64,000 bases of DNA from Pseudomonas wadenswilerensis (GTDB lineage: Bacteria > Pseudomonadota > Gammaproteobacteria > Pseudomonadales > Pseudomonadaceae): NCBI RefSeq assembly GCF_900497695.1, contig NZ_UIDD01000012.1:2501-66500 (forward strand), in the 5' to 3' direction. How positions within the stretch are numbered: the stretch's first letter is position 1; each line of letters starts with the position of its first letter. The notes beneath the pieces were generated by a model. It had not been told where the DNA came from. It ran no database searches and saw only the letters and a list, made by a program, of their open reading frames with translations. Both the position numbers and the translations under genes were made by a program. This document shows positions 1 through 9,339 of the stretch, in pieces.

Positions 1-1146
<1,146 letters not shown>

Positions 1147-1218
1147 GCAGAACTCCAGAAAGAGGGTATGCCTGGGCGCGAGATCACTCGCGCCCGCTTC
1201 TTATATATAGAGGGACGA

Positions 1219-2565
1219 TCAGTCGACCTGGTTGATGGCTTCGCCGACCGCATCGAACAGACGATCCAGTTCCTGCGGCTGGCTGTTGAAGGTCGGGCCG
1301 AACTGCAGGGTGTCGCCGCCGAAGCGCACATAGAAGCCGGCTTTCCACAGCTTCATGGCAATCTCGTACGGACGCACGATGGCATCGCCGTCACGGGCGG
1401 CAATCTGGATCGCACCGGCCAGGCCGTAGTTACGGATGTCGATGATGTTCTTCGCCCCCTTGACCCCGTGCAGCACCTTCTCGAAGTGCGGCGACAGTTC
1501 GGCGGCCGATTGCACCAGGTTTTCCTTCTCCAGCAGGTCCAGCGCGGCAATACCGGCGGCGCAGGCGACCGGGTGTGCCGAGTAGGTGTAGCCGTGGGGG
1601 AATTCCACCGCGTATTCCGGGGTCGGCTGGTTCATGAAGGTCTGGTAGATCTCGCTGCTGGCGATCACCGCGCCCATCGGGATGGCGCCGTTGGTGACCT
1701 GCTTGGCGATGCACATCAGGTCCGGGGTAACGCCGAAGGCATCGGCACCGAACATCGAGCCCATGCGGCCGAAGCCGGTAATGACTTCGTCGAAGATCAG
1801 CAGGATGTTGTGCTGGTCGCAGATTTCCCGCAGGCGTTTCAGGTAACCCTTCGGCGGCGGCAATACACCAGCGGAACCGGCCAGCGGCTCGACGATCAGC
1901 GCGGCGATGTTCGAAGCATCGTGCAGCTCGATCAGTTTGAGCATTTCATCGGCCAGGGCGATACCGCCCTCTTCCGGCATGCCCTTGGTGAAGGCATTGC
2001 CAGGCAGCAGGGTGTGCGGGATGTGATCGACGTCGAGCAACTGGCCGAACAGCTTGCGGTTGCCGTTGACGCCACCCAGGCTGGTACCGGCGATGTTCAC
2101 TCCGTGATAGCCACGGGCACGGCCGATCAGCTTGGTCTTGGTGGCCTGGCCTTTCAGGCGCCAGTAGGCACGGACCATCTTGACCGCAGTGTCAGCGCAC
2201 TCGGAACCGGAGTTGGTATAGAAGACGTGATTGAGGTTGCCCGGGGTCAGGTCGGTGATCTTCTCGGCCAGCTGGAACGACAGCGGGTGACCGAACTGGA
2301 AGGCCGGCGAATAATCGAGCACGCCCAACTGGCGTGATACGGCTTCCTGGATCTGCTTGCGGGTGTGACCGGCACCGCAAGTCCACAGGCCGGACAGTGC
2401 GTCATAGATCTTGCGACCCTTGTCGTCGGTCAGGTAGCTGCCTTCGGCGGCGACGATCAGCCGGGGATCGCGCTGAAAATTGCGGTTGGCGGTGTAGGGC
2501 ATCCAGTGGGCGTCCAGCTTGAGCTGGCTGGCCAGACCGACAGGAGCGTTTTCAGGCAGATTCAT
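1219..2565 (-). CDS. oapT: Omega-amino acid--pyruvate aminotransferase (beta-alanine:pyruvate)
   Basis: PLP-dependent class III transaminase moving the amino group of beta-alanine or other omega-amino acids to pyruvate, giving malonate semialdehyde for the mmsA product. The protein is 448 residues, the same length as the P. putida enzyme as I remember it. The PLP lysine is Lys288 in the segment CIAKQVTNGA, and the cofactor aspartate lies in LLIFDEVITGFGR. I chose the ATG at 2565 (MNLPENAP) over a longer in-frame start because GAGGA lies 8 nt upstream. The upstream region, shared with the divergent ATP-grasp cassette, must carry its promoter. In related genomes I recall a LysR gene as the divergent neighbour; here it is 4.3 kb away. 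Confidence 0.93.
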   Translation of the reverse strand: MNLPENAPVGLASQLKLDAHWMPYTANRNFQRDPRLIVAAEGSYLTDDKGRKIYDALSGLWTCGAGHTRKQIQEAVSRQLGVLDYSPAFQFGHPLSFQLAEKITDLTPGNLNHVFYTNSGSECADTAVKMVRAYWRLKGQATKTKLIGRARGYHGVNIAGTSLGGVNGNRKLFGQLLDVDHIPHTLLPGNAFTKGMPEEGGIALADEMLKLIELHDASNIAALIVEPLAGSAGVLPPPKGYLKRLREICDQHNILLIFDEVITGFGRMGSMFGADAFGVTPDLMCIAKQVTNGAIPMGAVIASSEIYQTFMNQPTPEYAVEFPHGYTYSAHPVACAAGIAALDLLEKENLVQSAAELSPHFEKVLHGVKGAKNIIDIRNYGLAGAIQIAARDGDAIVRPYEIAMKLWKAGFYVRFGGDTLQFGPTFNSQPQELDRLFDAVGEAINQVD

Positions 2566-3023
2566 CGGACAAGTCCTCGCAAGGCAATTGGGCAGCGACA
2601 AGTGTTGTTGCGACTAAATTGGCATGGCCGTAAGGTCTGGAAAATCCTGCTTTTCCGATCTTTGGTTTGCCTTTCGCTAAACATTTACCGCCTGGCGTCA
2701 TGTTGAATGCCGGTCGACTGAGCGACTCCGAAAATTCCCTCACCAATCAATTAGTTGCGAAAAACCGCCGTGCGGCGATGTGCATTTACTTACAGCCACG
2801 ATAGAGGAGTCTCACTCTATCTGTCGCAGAACCTCTCTTGTTCGAAGCCATCGCGCCTCCCAGTATTTCCTAAGACCTACAGCGCTCACGTACAGGCAAC
2901 TTCTGATAGTTCCACTACAGGAGCGTATGAACGCGCCCTTCGGCCGGTCGCTGCAACAACACGCGCACCATGGACTGCCTTGCGCATGTGCTACGCCATG
3001 AACAATCACGATAAGGAAATCCT
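2566..3023. other. 458-bp divergent intergenic region between oapT and the ATP-grasp cassette
   Basis: This gap is clearly more A+T-rich than the flanking genes. It must hold the oapT promoter (minus) and the cassette promoter (plus), but no strong -35/-10 pair stands out. Its right end holds a chain of two very short plus-strand reading frames, at 2927-3001 and 2998-3027, described separately. No tRNA or repeat was seen. Confidence 0.6.
2927..3001 (+). CDS. Possible 24-residue leader or precursor peptide upstream of the ATP-grasp gene
   Basis: A short reading frame starts at the ATG at 2927 with AGGAG only 3 nt upstream, which is close for a ribosome site. The peptide begins MNAPFGRSLQQHAHH and ends in a Cys-Ala-Cys motif. 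Its stop overlaps (ATGA) the start of a 9-codon frame, MNNHDKEIL. That frame's stop in turn overlaps (TTGA) the TTG start of the ATP-grasp gene. Such a chain would allow translational coupling, as in a leader peptide, or the 24-mer could be a substrate of the ligase. Chance is also possible: nothing in its composition proves coding. I do not recognise a family. Confidence 0.25.
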   Translation: MNAPFGRSLQQHAHHGLPCACATP

Positions 3024-4250
3024 TTGAACCCTGTAATCCTGTTCTCGCCCGCGAAAATCCTCCTGCAGCACTCGGAACAAGAATGGTTGAACGTGCTGGG
3101 CAACAATTCGCTGATTTACAGCGACTTGTCAGCCAAAGCAGCGCTGGACCAGCAGTTCCCCACCCTGAGCGAGTCTTTCAGGCTTTACCCCAACTTCAAT
3201 GAATCAGCGCTAGTCGAACTCGATGCCCTGGCGGCGGCGAGAGCGCTAGGCACTCACACGGTAGTTGCGCTGGCAGAAGTCGACTTGCTGCGTGTGGCGC
3301 GCATCAAGGACCGTCTCAATGGTTCGCGTACACGCTATGAGGCCATGACTCTGCTGTACCGTGACAAATTCCTCATGAAGCAGAGGCTCGCAGAGCATGG
3401 CATTCGCATCAATCCCATGGCGATGGTCGGCTCGGCGTGCGAAATCAACGATTTCATCGAGCAGTACGGCTACCCGGTGGTGGTCAAGCCTCGTGATGGA
3501 CGAGGTTCGGGGGGCGTACGGGTGCTACGCGACGTCGACGGCTTGCGCGACTACCTGCAACAGCAGGACGGCACAACGCTGCACAATCTGATGGTCGAAA
3601 AGTACCTCGATGCACCGTTGCTGAACGTTAATGGGCTCTACATCAACGGCAACCCGGTGATTATTTCCCCGGTACGCTCGACGATTACCTGCCTGGACTT
3701 TCTTGACGGACAAAGCCTCGGTTTCCAGATGCTGGCCGAAAGCAATCCGCTGCATGCGCAGTGCGTGAAGCTGACCCGAAGCATCATCGAGCAGGCATTG
3801 CCAAACCTGGGCACCCTGCTGTTCCACCTTGAAGTGTTTCTCGACGGCGACGACCTCATCGTCTGCGAAATCGCCTGTCGCCTGGGAGGCTGCTGCATCA
3901 ATCAGGAATTGACCGAAGCCTACGGGTTGAATCCGCGTCTGACCCTGATCGATGCCGAGCGTGGCGGCAAGTCGGCGTCGTTGAAGTCGCTGCTGCCACC
4001 GCGCCACTTGCTCGGCCAACTGAACGTACCGCCGCGCACAGGCAAGCTGATCGACTTCCCGGCATCTATCGACTTGCCCTTCATTCGCTATTACACGGTC
4101 ACTGCAAAAAAGGGCACGGATTATTCCGGAATGCAAATGACCAATGGCGAAATCGTCTCGGCGATTGTCGAGGGCAACAGTGAGAAAGAAGTCAGCGACC
4201 ATCTCGCCCAGTTCGACAGCTGGGTCAGGGATACCTTCGTCTGGGCGTAA
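3024..4250 (+). CDS. ATP-grasp ligase, amino-acid/dipeptide ligase-like
   Basis: A 408-residue ATP-grasp protein with the layout of L-amino-acid ligases of the BacD/TabS type: an N-terminal carbamoyl-phosphate-synthase-like domain, then RDKFLMKQRLAEHGI at 113-127, the ATP-binding lysine in VVVKPRDGRGSGG (Lys155), VEKYLD at 191-196, and the metal-site region around Glu282 and Arg286 (CEIACRLGGCC). That segment has four cysteines, which is unusual. Such enzymes join a carboxylate to an amine through an acyl phosphate; the substrate here is unknown. The start is a TTG with AAGGAAAT upstream and lies inside the stop of a short leader frame. It is the first gene of a three-gene cassette with lower G+C than its neighbours. 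The biosynthetic role is inference. Confidence 0.85.
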   Translation: MNPVILFSPAKILLQHSEQEWLNVLGNNSLIYSDLSAKAALDQQFPTLSESFRLYPNFNESALVELDALAAARALGTHTVVALAEVDLLRVARIKDRLNGSRTRYEAMTLLYRDKFLMKQRLAEHGIRINPMAMVGSACEINDFIEQYGYPVVVKPRDGRGSGGVRVLRDVDGLRDYLQQQDGTTLHNLMVEKYLDAPLLNVNGLYINGNPVIISPVRSTITCLDFLDGQSLGFQMLAESNPLHAQCVKLTRSIIEQALPNLGTLLFHLEVFLDGDDLIVCEIACRLGGCCINQELTEAYGLNPRLTLIDAERGGKSASLKSLLPPRHLLGQLNVPPRTGKLIDFPASIDLPFIRYYTVTAKKGTDYSGMQMTNGEIVSAIVEGNSEKEVSDHLAQFDSWVRDTFVWA

Positions 4251-4428
4251 GCCGGTATCCCTTTGAACAACGACATCAGGCAGCGCCCACCGGCGCTTGC
4301 CTGTAATCGGACGCCGACTGACGGATACCCCGCCAGCCGGTCTTTGTCACCTGTCATGACCTGGCAGGTCGATACCAGGCAACGGGCGTTATCGCGCCCG
4401 CAGCAAAACCACATCTAAAGGATTGGAT

Positions 4429-5793
4429 ATGGGCAAGGTAGCAGTCGTTGGGCTGGGCTATAGCGGTGCGATCATTCTGGAACGGTTGAAGCACCTGACG
4501 CCAGCACTCAGCATTGATGTGTTCGATACTGCCGGTAGTAGCGGATCGGGCCAGGCTTATCAGCAAGATATTTTGAGCAACCTGGTCAACCGCCCCGCCA
4601 ATTTGATGTATCTGCGCGAGCAGGGCGACTTCAAGCAGTGGTTGCAGACCCGTGGCATGGCCCAGTCCAATGGTTATCAACCGCGCCCGGTGTTCGGCAA
4701 GTTCATCGAAGAATCAGTGCAGTCTTCGCTGCGCGAGCACTCATCGATTCAGTACTACCGTGAACATATCACCGGAATGACTTCGTCCCGGGGGCGCTAT
4801 GATCTCAGCACCGCATCGGGTGAACGCCCGGGATACAAGGCCGTCGTGCTGGCAACCGGCAATGCCGAGCCGACCGACTTTTATCGGCTAAAGGGGGCCC
4901 CGGGATACATCAACAACCCCTACCCGACGACTCGCCTTGCCGAGATTCGCTCCGACAGTATCGGCGTGCTCGGCAATCAACTGTCAGCCATCGACGTCGC
5001 ACTGACCCTGCTCGATGCCGACCCTGGCAATCATGTGACCATGTTGACCCGCAGCAGCAAGATTCCCAACTACAGCGAAAGCTATCAGCCGCGAGCACTC
5101 AAGGTACTGACTGAACACGCCATCAGGCATCGCCTGCGCTTTGGTGGCTCGGCATTGAAGACGGTGCGGGCGATGTTCGACGAAGAGCTGGAGGCGCAGG
5201 GCATCGACGCCACCCTCGATGACCTCATGCGCGATCACACCCAGGCCTCGGTGGCCCGCGAGGATATCTACTCGGTGTTCTCTTCGACCAACCTGATCGT
5301 GCCGATGATCTGGAACCTGCTCTCCGAGCGCGAAAGGAAGGTATTCGTCGGACGCTTCCGGGGTGCCTGGAGGCAATTGCGGGTTCCCATCCCCAAGGAA
5401 AACTGGATCAAGATTCACCAACATATGCATTCGGGACGCTTGGCTTGTCGAACCGGATTATCCGATGTCAGCGTGACACAAGGCGGCTTTATGGCACGCG
5501 GGCGTGATTTCAATTGCAGGTTCTCCAACGTGGTCAATGCCACGGGCGCTGGCGATGCGATGCAAGGTGCGCTCTACAAGAATCTGGCTGCATCCGGTAT
5601 CTGTATCCAGCATCAATACGGTGGGATCGACGTGCGTTATGACGATTGTCGCGTCATCAACCACCAGGGGCCGTCTAATATCTTTGCCATTGGCGCTCCG
5701 ACCACGGGTGTGTTCTATGCCGTCAGCAATATCGACGTCTTGCAGATGCAGGCTGAAACCATCTACCGCAACCTTCGTGCATTGAGCACTTGA
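4429..5793 (+). CDS. FAD/NAD(P)-binding oxidoreductase, uncharacterised
   Basis: A 454-residue flavoprotein-like protein of the FAD/NAD(P)-binding family (PF13454 type). The N-terminal Rossmann motif is GLGYSG (residues 8-13). An NRPANLMYL segment follows, and further on come VLATGNAEP and a second dinucleotide-binding stretch, GVLGNQLSAIDVAL. A C-terminal ATGAGDAMQGALYKNL completes a monooxygenase-like fold. I chose the ATG at 4429 because AAAGGA lies about 7 nt upstream; a TTG two codons earlier is less likely. It lies 178 bp after the ATP-grasp gene and 4 bp before the permease gene. It probably oxidises or hydroxylates an amino acid or the ligase product, but the reaction cannot be told from sequence. 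Confidence 0.8.
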   Translation: MGKVAVVGLGYSGAIILERLKHLTPALSIDVFDTAGSSGSGQAYQQDILSNLVNRPANLMYLREQGDFKQWLQTRGMAQSNGYQPRPVFGKFIEESVQSSLREHSSIQYYREHITGMTSSRGRYDLSTASGERPGYKAVVLATGNAEPTDFYRLKGAPGYINNPYPTTRLAEIRSDSIGVLGNQLSAIDVALTLLDADPGNHVTMLTRSSKIPNYSESYQPRALKVLTEHAIRHRLRFGGSALKTVRAMFDEELEAQGIDATLDDLMRDHTQASVAREDIYSVFSSTNLIVPMIWNLLSERERKVFVGRFRGAWRQLRVPIPKENWIKIHQHMHSGRLACRTGLSDVSVTQGGFMARGRDFNCRFSNVVNATGAGDAMQGALYKNLAASGICIQHQYGGIDVRYDDCRVINHQGPSNIFAIGAPTTGVFYAVSNIDVLQMQAETIYRNLRALST

Positions 5794-5797
5794 GCCT

Positions 5798-6817
5798 ATG
5801 AAAACCTTCGTGTGTTTGCTGATCGCTGCGTTGACTGGTACCGCCCTGCAGTACGCTGGCGTGCCCCATGGCCTGCTACTGGGCTCGATAGTGGCGACGG
5901 CAATTGTCGTCAGCAGGTTCAATGTGGCTCCCCGGCTGCGCTTCGGCCTCGGCTATGTGCAGATCGTCCTGGGCATTGCCACCGGCCTGATGTTCGAGGC
6001 CTGGGACAACCAGACAGTGGCAACCATGCTGCCGAGCCTCGGCTTGTTACTTCTGTGCCTGACAACGCAGATTGCCGTGGCTGCACTGTGGTTGCTGAAA
6101 GTCTCGGCATGGAACCTCAAGGATTCACTCCTTGCCGTCTACCCGGGCGCCTTGGCGGCGGTGTTCGATCTGCTTGAGTCTGAACGCGCATCCAGCAAGG
6201 TGATCGTTGTGCACCTGGTACGACTGCTGTCGATCACGCTGCTGGTGAGCCTGTGCATACCGGCAAGTGCCGGAGCGCACGTAAGCGCGAGCAGTCCATT
6301 GACGTTCATTACCGCGTTGACCCTGCTGTCGCTGATCGCTCTGTGCATTGTGCTTGGCCGCCTGCTGTTGAAAGTCGGTGTTCCCGCACCTTTCATGCTG
6401 ACCGCGATCATCGCCTCGGGGATCTATGTGAAGCTTGGGCTGTTGCATGCTTTCCACATGCCGCAATGGAGCGTCGATGGCGCCGCGCTGATCCTCGGCG
6501 TGATGATTGGCGCCAGGTTCAGGGAGATCAGCCTGGCAGAACTTGTTCGTCACGGTCGGGCCGGACTGATGTCCGTGGGCCTGATGCTGCTGGTCGCCGC
6601 TGCCTTTGCCGGGGTCGCCGCCCGGGTGCTGGACAACGACCCTTTTGCCTTATGGCTGGCGTACATGCCCGGCGCCATCGAGACCATCGCCATCGTCGCC
6701 TTCAGCGGCGGGCTGAATGTGGTATTCATCCTGACGCATCACCTGCTGCGGATGGTCGTGCTGCACTTCGCCCCGGCCCTGCTCGTTCAGGCCCGTCGCT
6801 GGCGCGAGAATGTCTGA
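5798..6817 (+). CDS. AbrB-family membrane permease (PF05145)
   Basis: A 339-residue integral membrane protein of about ten hydrophobic helices, with the internal duplication typical of the AbrB / so-called ammonia monooxygenase regulator family. The first half has PHGLLLGSIVATAIV and the second half VPAPFMLTAIIASGI in equivalent places. A late YMPGAIETIAIVAF segment matches the family's conserved PG motif. Members are thought to move small molecules, but few have been tested. It starts 4 bp after the flavoprotein gene stop, so it is translated with it. The natural reading is import of the cassette's substrate or export of its product; which one is unknown. Confidence 0.82.
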   Translation: MKTFVCLLIAALTGTALQYAGVPHGLLLGSIVATAIVVSRFNVAPRLRFGLGYVQIVLGIATGLMFEAWDNQTVATMLPSLGLLLLCLTTQIAVAALWLLKVSAWNLKDSLLAVYPGALAAVFDLLESERASSKVIVVHLVRLLSITLLVSLCIPASAGAHVSASSPLTFITALTLLSLIALCIVLGRLLLKVGVPAPFMLTAIIASGIYVKLGLLHAFHMPQWSVDGAALILGVMIGARFREISLAELVRHGRAGLMSVGLMLLVAAAFAGVAARVLDNDPFALWLAYMPGAIETIAIVAFSGGLNVVFILTHHLLRMVVLHFAPALLVQARRWRENV

Positions 6818-6865
6818 TGAGGGTATGTTGTGAGCCTTCACTCCCCTCCAGTGCAAAGGCATCGC

Positions 6866-7780
6866 GTGAAACGTCCACAACCCCTGGCCCAGGTCAGCGA
6901 TTTCGATATCCGCCTGTTGAAAATCTACCGCAGCGTGGTGGAGTGCGGCGGCTTTTCGGCCGCCGAGAACGTGCTGGGTATCGGCCGTTCGGCCATCAGC
7001 CAGCAGATGAGCGACCTCGAGCAGCGCCTGGGCCTGCGCCTGTGCCAGCGCGGGCGCGCCGGTTTTTCGCTGACCGAGGAAGGCCGCGAGGTGTATCAGT
7101 CGGCGTTGCAATTGCTTAGCGCTCTGGAAAGCTTTCGCACCGAGGTCAACGGCCTGCACCAGCATTTGCGCGGCGAACTGAACATCGGCCTGACCGACAA
7201 CCTGGTGACCCTGCCGCACATGCGCATTACCCATGCCCTGGCGCAGCTCAAGGACCGCGGCCCGGACGTGCGCATCCAGATCCGCATGATTGCCCCCAGC
7301 CAGGTCGAACAGGGCGTGCTCGATGGCAGCCTGCATGTTGGCGTGGTTCCGCAAACCAGCCCGCTATCGGGCCTTGAGTACCAGCCGCTGTACAGCGAAC
7401 GTTCGCTGCTCTACTGCGCGGTCGGCCACCCGCTGTTCTACGCCGACGACCGGCAATTGGACGACGAGCGTCTCAACAGCCAGGACGCCATTGCCCCGAC
7501 TTTCCGCCTACCCGCGGACATCCAGGCCCATTACCAGGCGCTGAACTGCACCGCCAGCGCCTCGGACCGCGAAGGCATGGCCTTCCTGATTCTGACCGGG
7601 CGCTACATTGGCTACCTGCCGGACCACTATGCATCCTTCTGGGTACAACAAGGCCGGCTGCGTGCACTCAAGCCCACCGAGCGCTTCTATGACCTGAGCC
7701 TGTGCTGGGTGACGCGCAAAGGCCGGCGCCCGCACCTGGTGCTGGAAAGCTTCCTCGAAAGCCTGGCGGCTACTCGCTGA
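6866..7780 (+). CDS. LysR-family transcriptional regulator
   Basis: A 304-residue LysR regulator. The N-terminal winged helix-turn-helix spans about residues 8-65 (GGFSAAENVLGIGRSAISQQ), and the effector-binding domain runs from residue 90 on. I chose the GTG at 6866 (AAAGG 6 nt upstream; protein begins MKRPQPLAQVSDFD). A GTG 36 bases earlier is possible. It lies 48 bp after the permease gene. From memory of P. putida genomes, a very similar regulator stands divergently next to oapT. Its separation from oapT by the cassette suggests that the cassette entered between a regulator and its target. It probably still controls oapT-mmsA, the cassette, or both. Confidence 0.88.
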   Translation: MKRPQPLAQVSDFDIRLLKIYRSVVECGGFSAAENVLGIGRSAISQQMSDLEQRLGLRLCQRGRAGFSLTEEGREVYQSALQLLSALESFRTEVNGLHQHLRGELNIGLTDNLVTLPHMRITHALAQLKDRGPDVRIQIRMIAPSQVEQGVLDGSLHVGVVPQTSPLSGLEYQPLYSERSLLYCAVGHPLFYADDRQLDDERLNSQDAIAPTFRLPADIQAHYQALNCTASASDREGMAFLILTGRYIGYLPDHYASFWVQQGRLRALKPTERFYDLSLCWVTRKGRRPHLVLESFLESLAATR

Positions 7781-7842
7781 GGACTAATGCTGGTAGGTTA
7801 GCCAGTCATAAGAGATACCCATTGCCTTGTCTGGAATCGTTC

Positions 7843-8505
7843 ATGACCTTTGAAGTCCCTGCGCATCGCCCCCAAGCCTCGGGCAAGCCCGCCGGCCGCA
7901 TTCGTCAGAAGAACGAGCAGGCCATCATCCAGGCCGCCGAGGACGAGTTCGCCCGCCACGGTTTCAAGGGCACCAGCATGAACACCATCGCCCTCAAGGC
8001 CGGGTTGCCCAAGGCCAACCTGCACTATTACTTCACCAACAAGCTCGGCCTGTATGTGGCAGTGTTGAGCAACATCATCGAGCTGTGGGACAGCACTTTC
8101 AACGCCCTGACTGTCGACGATGACCCAGCCCAGGCCTTGAGCAGCTACATCCGCACCAAGATGGAGTTTTCCCGGCGCAACCCGCAGGCATCGCGGATCT
8201 TCGCCATGGAGATCATCAGCGGCGGCCAGTGCCTGAGCGACTATTTCAGCGAAGACTACCGCGCCTGGTTCAAGGGCCGTGCCGCGGTGTTCCAGGCCTG
8301 GATCGACGCCGGCAAGATGGACCCGGTCGACCCGGTACACCTGATCTTCCTACTGTGGGGCAGTACCCAGCACTATGCCGACTTCGCCACCCAGATCTGC
8401 CAGGTCACCGGCCGCAGCCGCCTGACCAAGCAGGACATGGAAGATGCCAGCAACAATCTTATCCACATCATTCTCAAAGGCTGTGGCCTGACACCTCGCG
8501 ACTGA
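7843..8505 (+). CDS. TetR-family regulator, RutR-like
   Basis: A 220-residue TetR regulator. The N-terminal HTH lies at about residues 20-70 (GTSMNTIALKAGLPKANLHYYF). The C-terminal domain closely resembles E. coli RutR as I remember it: NPQASRIFAMEI, then GKMDPVDPVHLIFLLWGSTQ and HYADFATQI. RutR senses uracil or thymine and controls pyrimidine use and related genes. The purine deaminase genes nearby suit a nucleobase-responsive regulator, but ligand and targets are inference. The ATG at 7843 begins the natural N-terminus; a much earlier in-frame start runs through the end of the LysR gene and is rejected. Confidence 0.85.
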   Translation: MTFEVPAHRPQASGKPAGRIRQKNEQAIIQAAEDEFARHGFKGTSMNTIALKAGLPKANLHYYFTNKLGLYVAVLSNIIELWDSTFNALTVDDDPAQALSSYIRTKMEFSRRNPQASRIFAMEIISGGQCLSDYFSEDYRAWFKGRAAVFQAWIDAGKMDPVDPVHLIFLLWGSTQHYADFATQICQVTGRSRLTKQDMEDASNNLIHIILKGCGLTPRD

Positions 8506-8514
8506 ACCTGCCTT

Positions 8515-9099
8515 ATGCCTTTTACCCTGCTCGACACCTGCGAGTTTCGCGAAGAGATTCGCAAGAGCCGCTTCATCACCCTGGCTGCGCCAATCAGCAG
8601 CCCGGCCGAAGCCATGAACTTCATCGAAAGCCATAGCGACCTCGCCGCCACCCACAACTGCTGGGCCTGGAAGCTTGGCGGGCAATACCGCAGCAGCGAC
8701 GACGGCGAACCCGGCGGCACCGCTGGGCGGCCGATCCTCGCGGCCATCGAGGCCCAGGATTGTGACCAGGTGGTGGTGCTGGTGATCCGCTGGTACGGTG
8801 GCATCCAGTTGGGCACCGGGGGCCTGGCCCGCGCTTACGGCGGTGGCGCCAACAAGTGCCTGCAGCAGGCCGAAAAACGCTTGCTGGTCAGCCGCAGCGA
8901 ACTCACCTGCAGCTGCAGCTTCAGCGAACTGGCGCTGCTGAAACTGCGCGTGGCTGAAGCCGACGGCCTGGTGCTGGACGAACAATTCACCGCCAACGGC
9001 GTCGATCTGCGCCTGGCCCTGGGCGAGGAGCAGATCGAACCCCTGCAACGCCAGTTGGCCGACCTCAGCCGTGGCCGCATCCTGCTGGAACGCCCCTGA
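8515..9099 (+). CDS. yigZ: YigZ/IMPACT family protein (UPF0029)
   Basis: A 194-residue protein of the YigZ/IMPACT family. The N-terminal domain carries the signature ATHNCWAW, then SSDDGEPGGTAGRPILAAIE and VVLVIRWYGGIQLGTGGLARA. A smaller C-terminal ferredoxin-like domain (DUF1949 type) starts near residue 130. The bacterial protein binds RNA or ribosomes in some reports, but its role is not settled. It starts 9 bp after the RutR-like gene, so the two are probably co-transcribed. Nothing unusual in length or motif content. Confidence 0.9.
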   Translation: MPFTLLDTCEFREEIRKSRFITLAAPISSPAEAMNFIESHSDLAATHNCWAWKLGGQYRSSDDGEPGGTAGRPILAAIEAQDCDQVVVLVIRWYGGIQLGTGGLARAYGGGANKCLQQAEKRLLVSRSELTCSCSFSELALLKLRVAEADGLVLDEQFTANGVDLRLALGEEQIEPLQRQLADLSRGRILLERP

Positions 9100-9129
9100 A
9101 CAATTGCCCACATTCACTGTGGGCCCGGC

Positions 9130-9138
9130 TGTGGATAA
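9130..9138 (-). promoter_or_regulatory. DnaA box (perfect match)
   Basis: TGTGGATAA is the exact complement of the consensus TTATCCACA. It lies in non-coding DNA, with a second perfect copy 200 bp away in the same orientation. Confidence 0.5.
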
Positions 9139-9245
9139 GCTCTTAGCATTCGCCTGCGCGCCTTGATTTACCTAGCCTGCAGACGAACGATCATATTTTG
9201 ATCAAGTTTTGATGACAGTGCATCAACTGACGAAAAATCAGCAAG

Positions 9246-9254
9246 TTATCCCCA
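9246..9254 (+). promoter_or_regulatory. DnaA box-like site (one mismatch)
   Basis: TTATCCCCA differs from the DnaA consensus by one base. It lies between the two perfect boxes and in the opposite orientation. Confidence 0.35.
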
Positions 9255-9330
9255 GTTATTGGTTTCGGACCGGGCTCTGACGGGCTTATATCCACCTTGA
9301 GTGCTTGCACACAATTACTGTGGAGCAAGC

Positions 9331-9339
9331 TGTGGATAA
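9331..9339 (-). promoter_or_regulatory. DnaA box (perfect match)
   Basis: TGTGGATAA, exact complement of TTATCCACA, about 100 bp upstream of the SDR gene start. A further perfect copy lies inside the 8-oxoguanine deaminase gene at 10798-10806. Confidence 0.5.

Noticed and set aside
2755..3027. 90-codon frame ahead of the ATP-grasp gene
   Set aside because: Most of it lies upstream of any ribosome site. Only its last nine codons, from the ATG at 2998, fit the overlap chain.
2566..6866. Insertion sequence or integrase-borne island carrying the ATP-grasp cassette
   Set aside because: No transposase, integrase, terminal inverted repeat or target duplication was found at the cassette edges.
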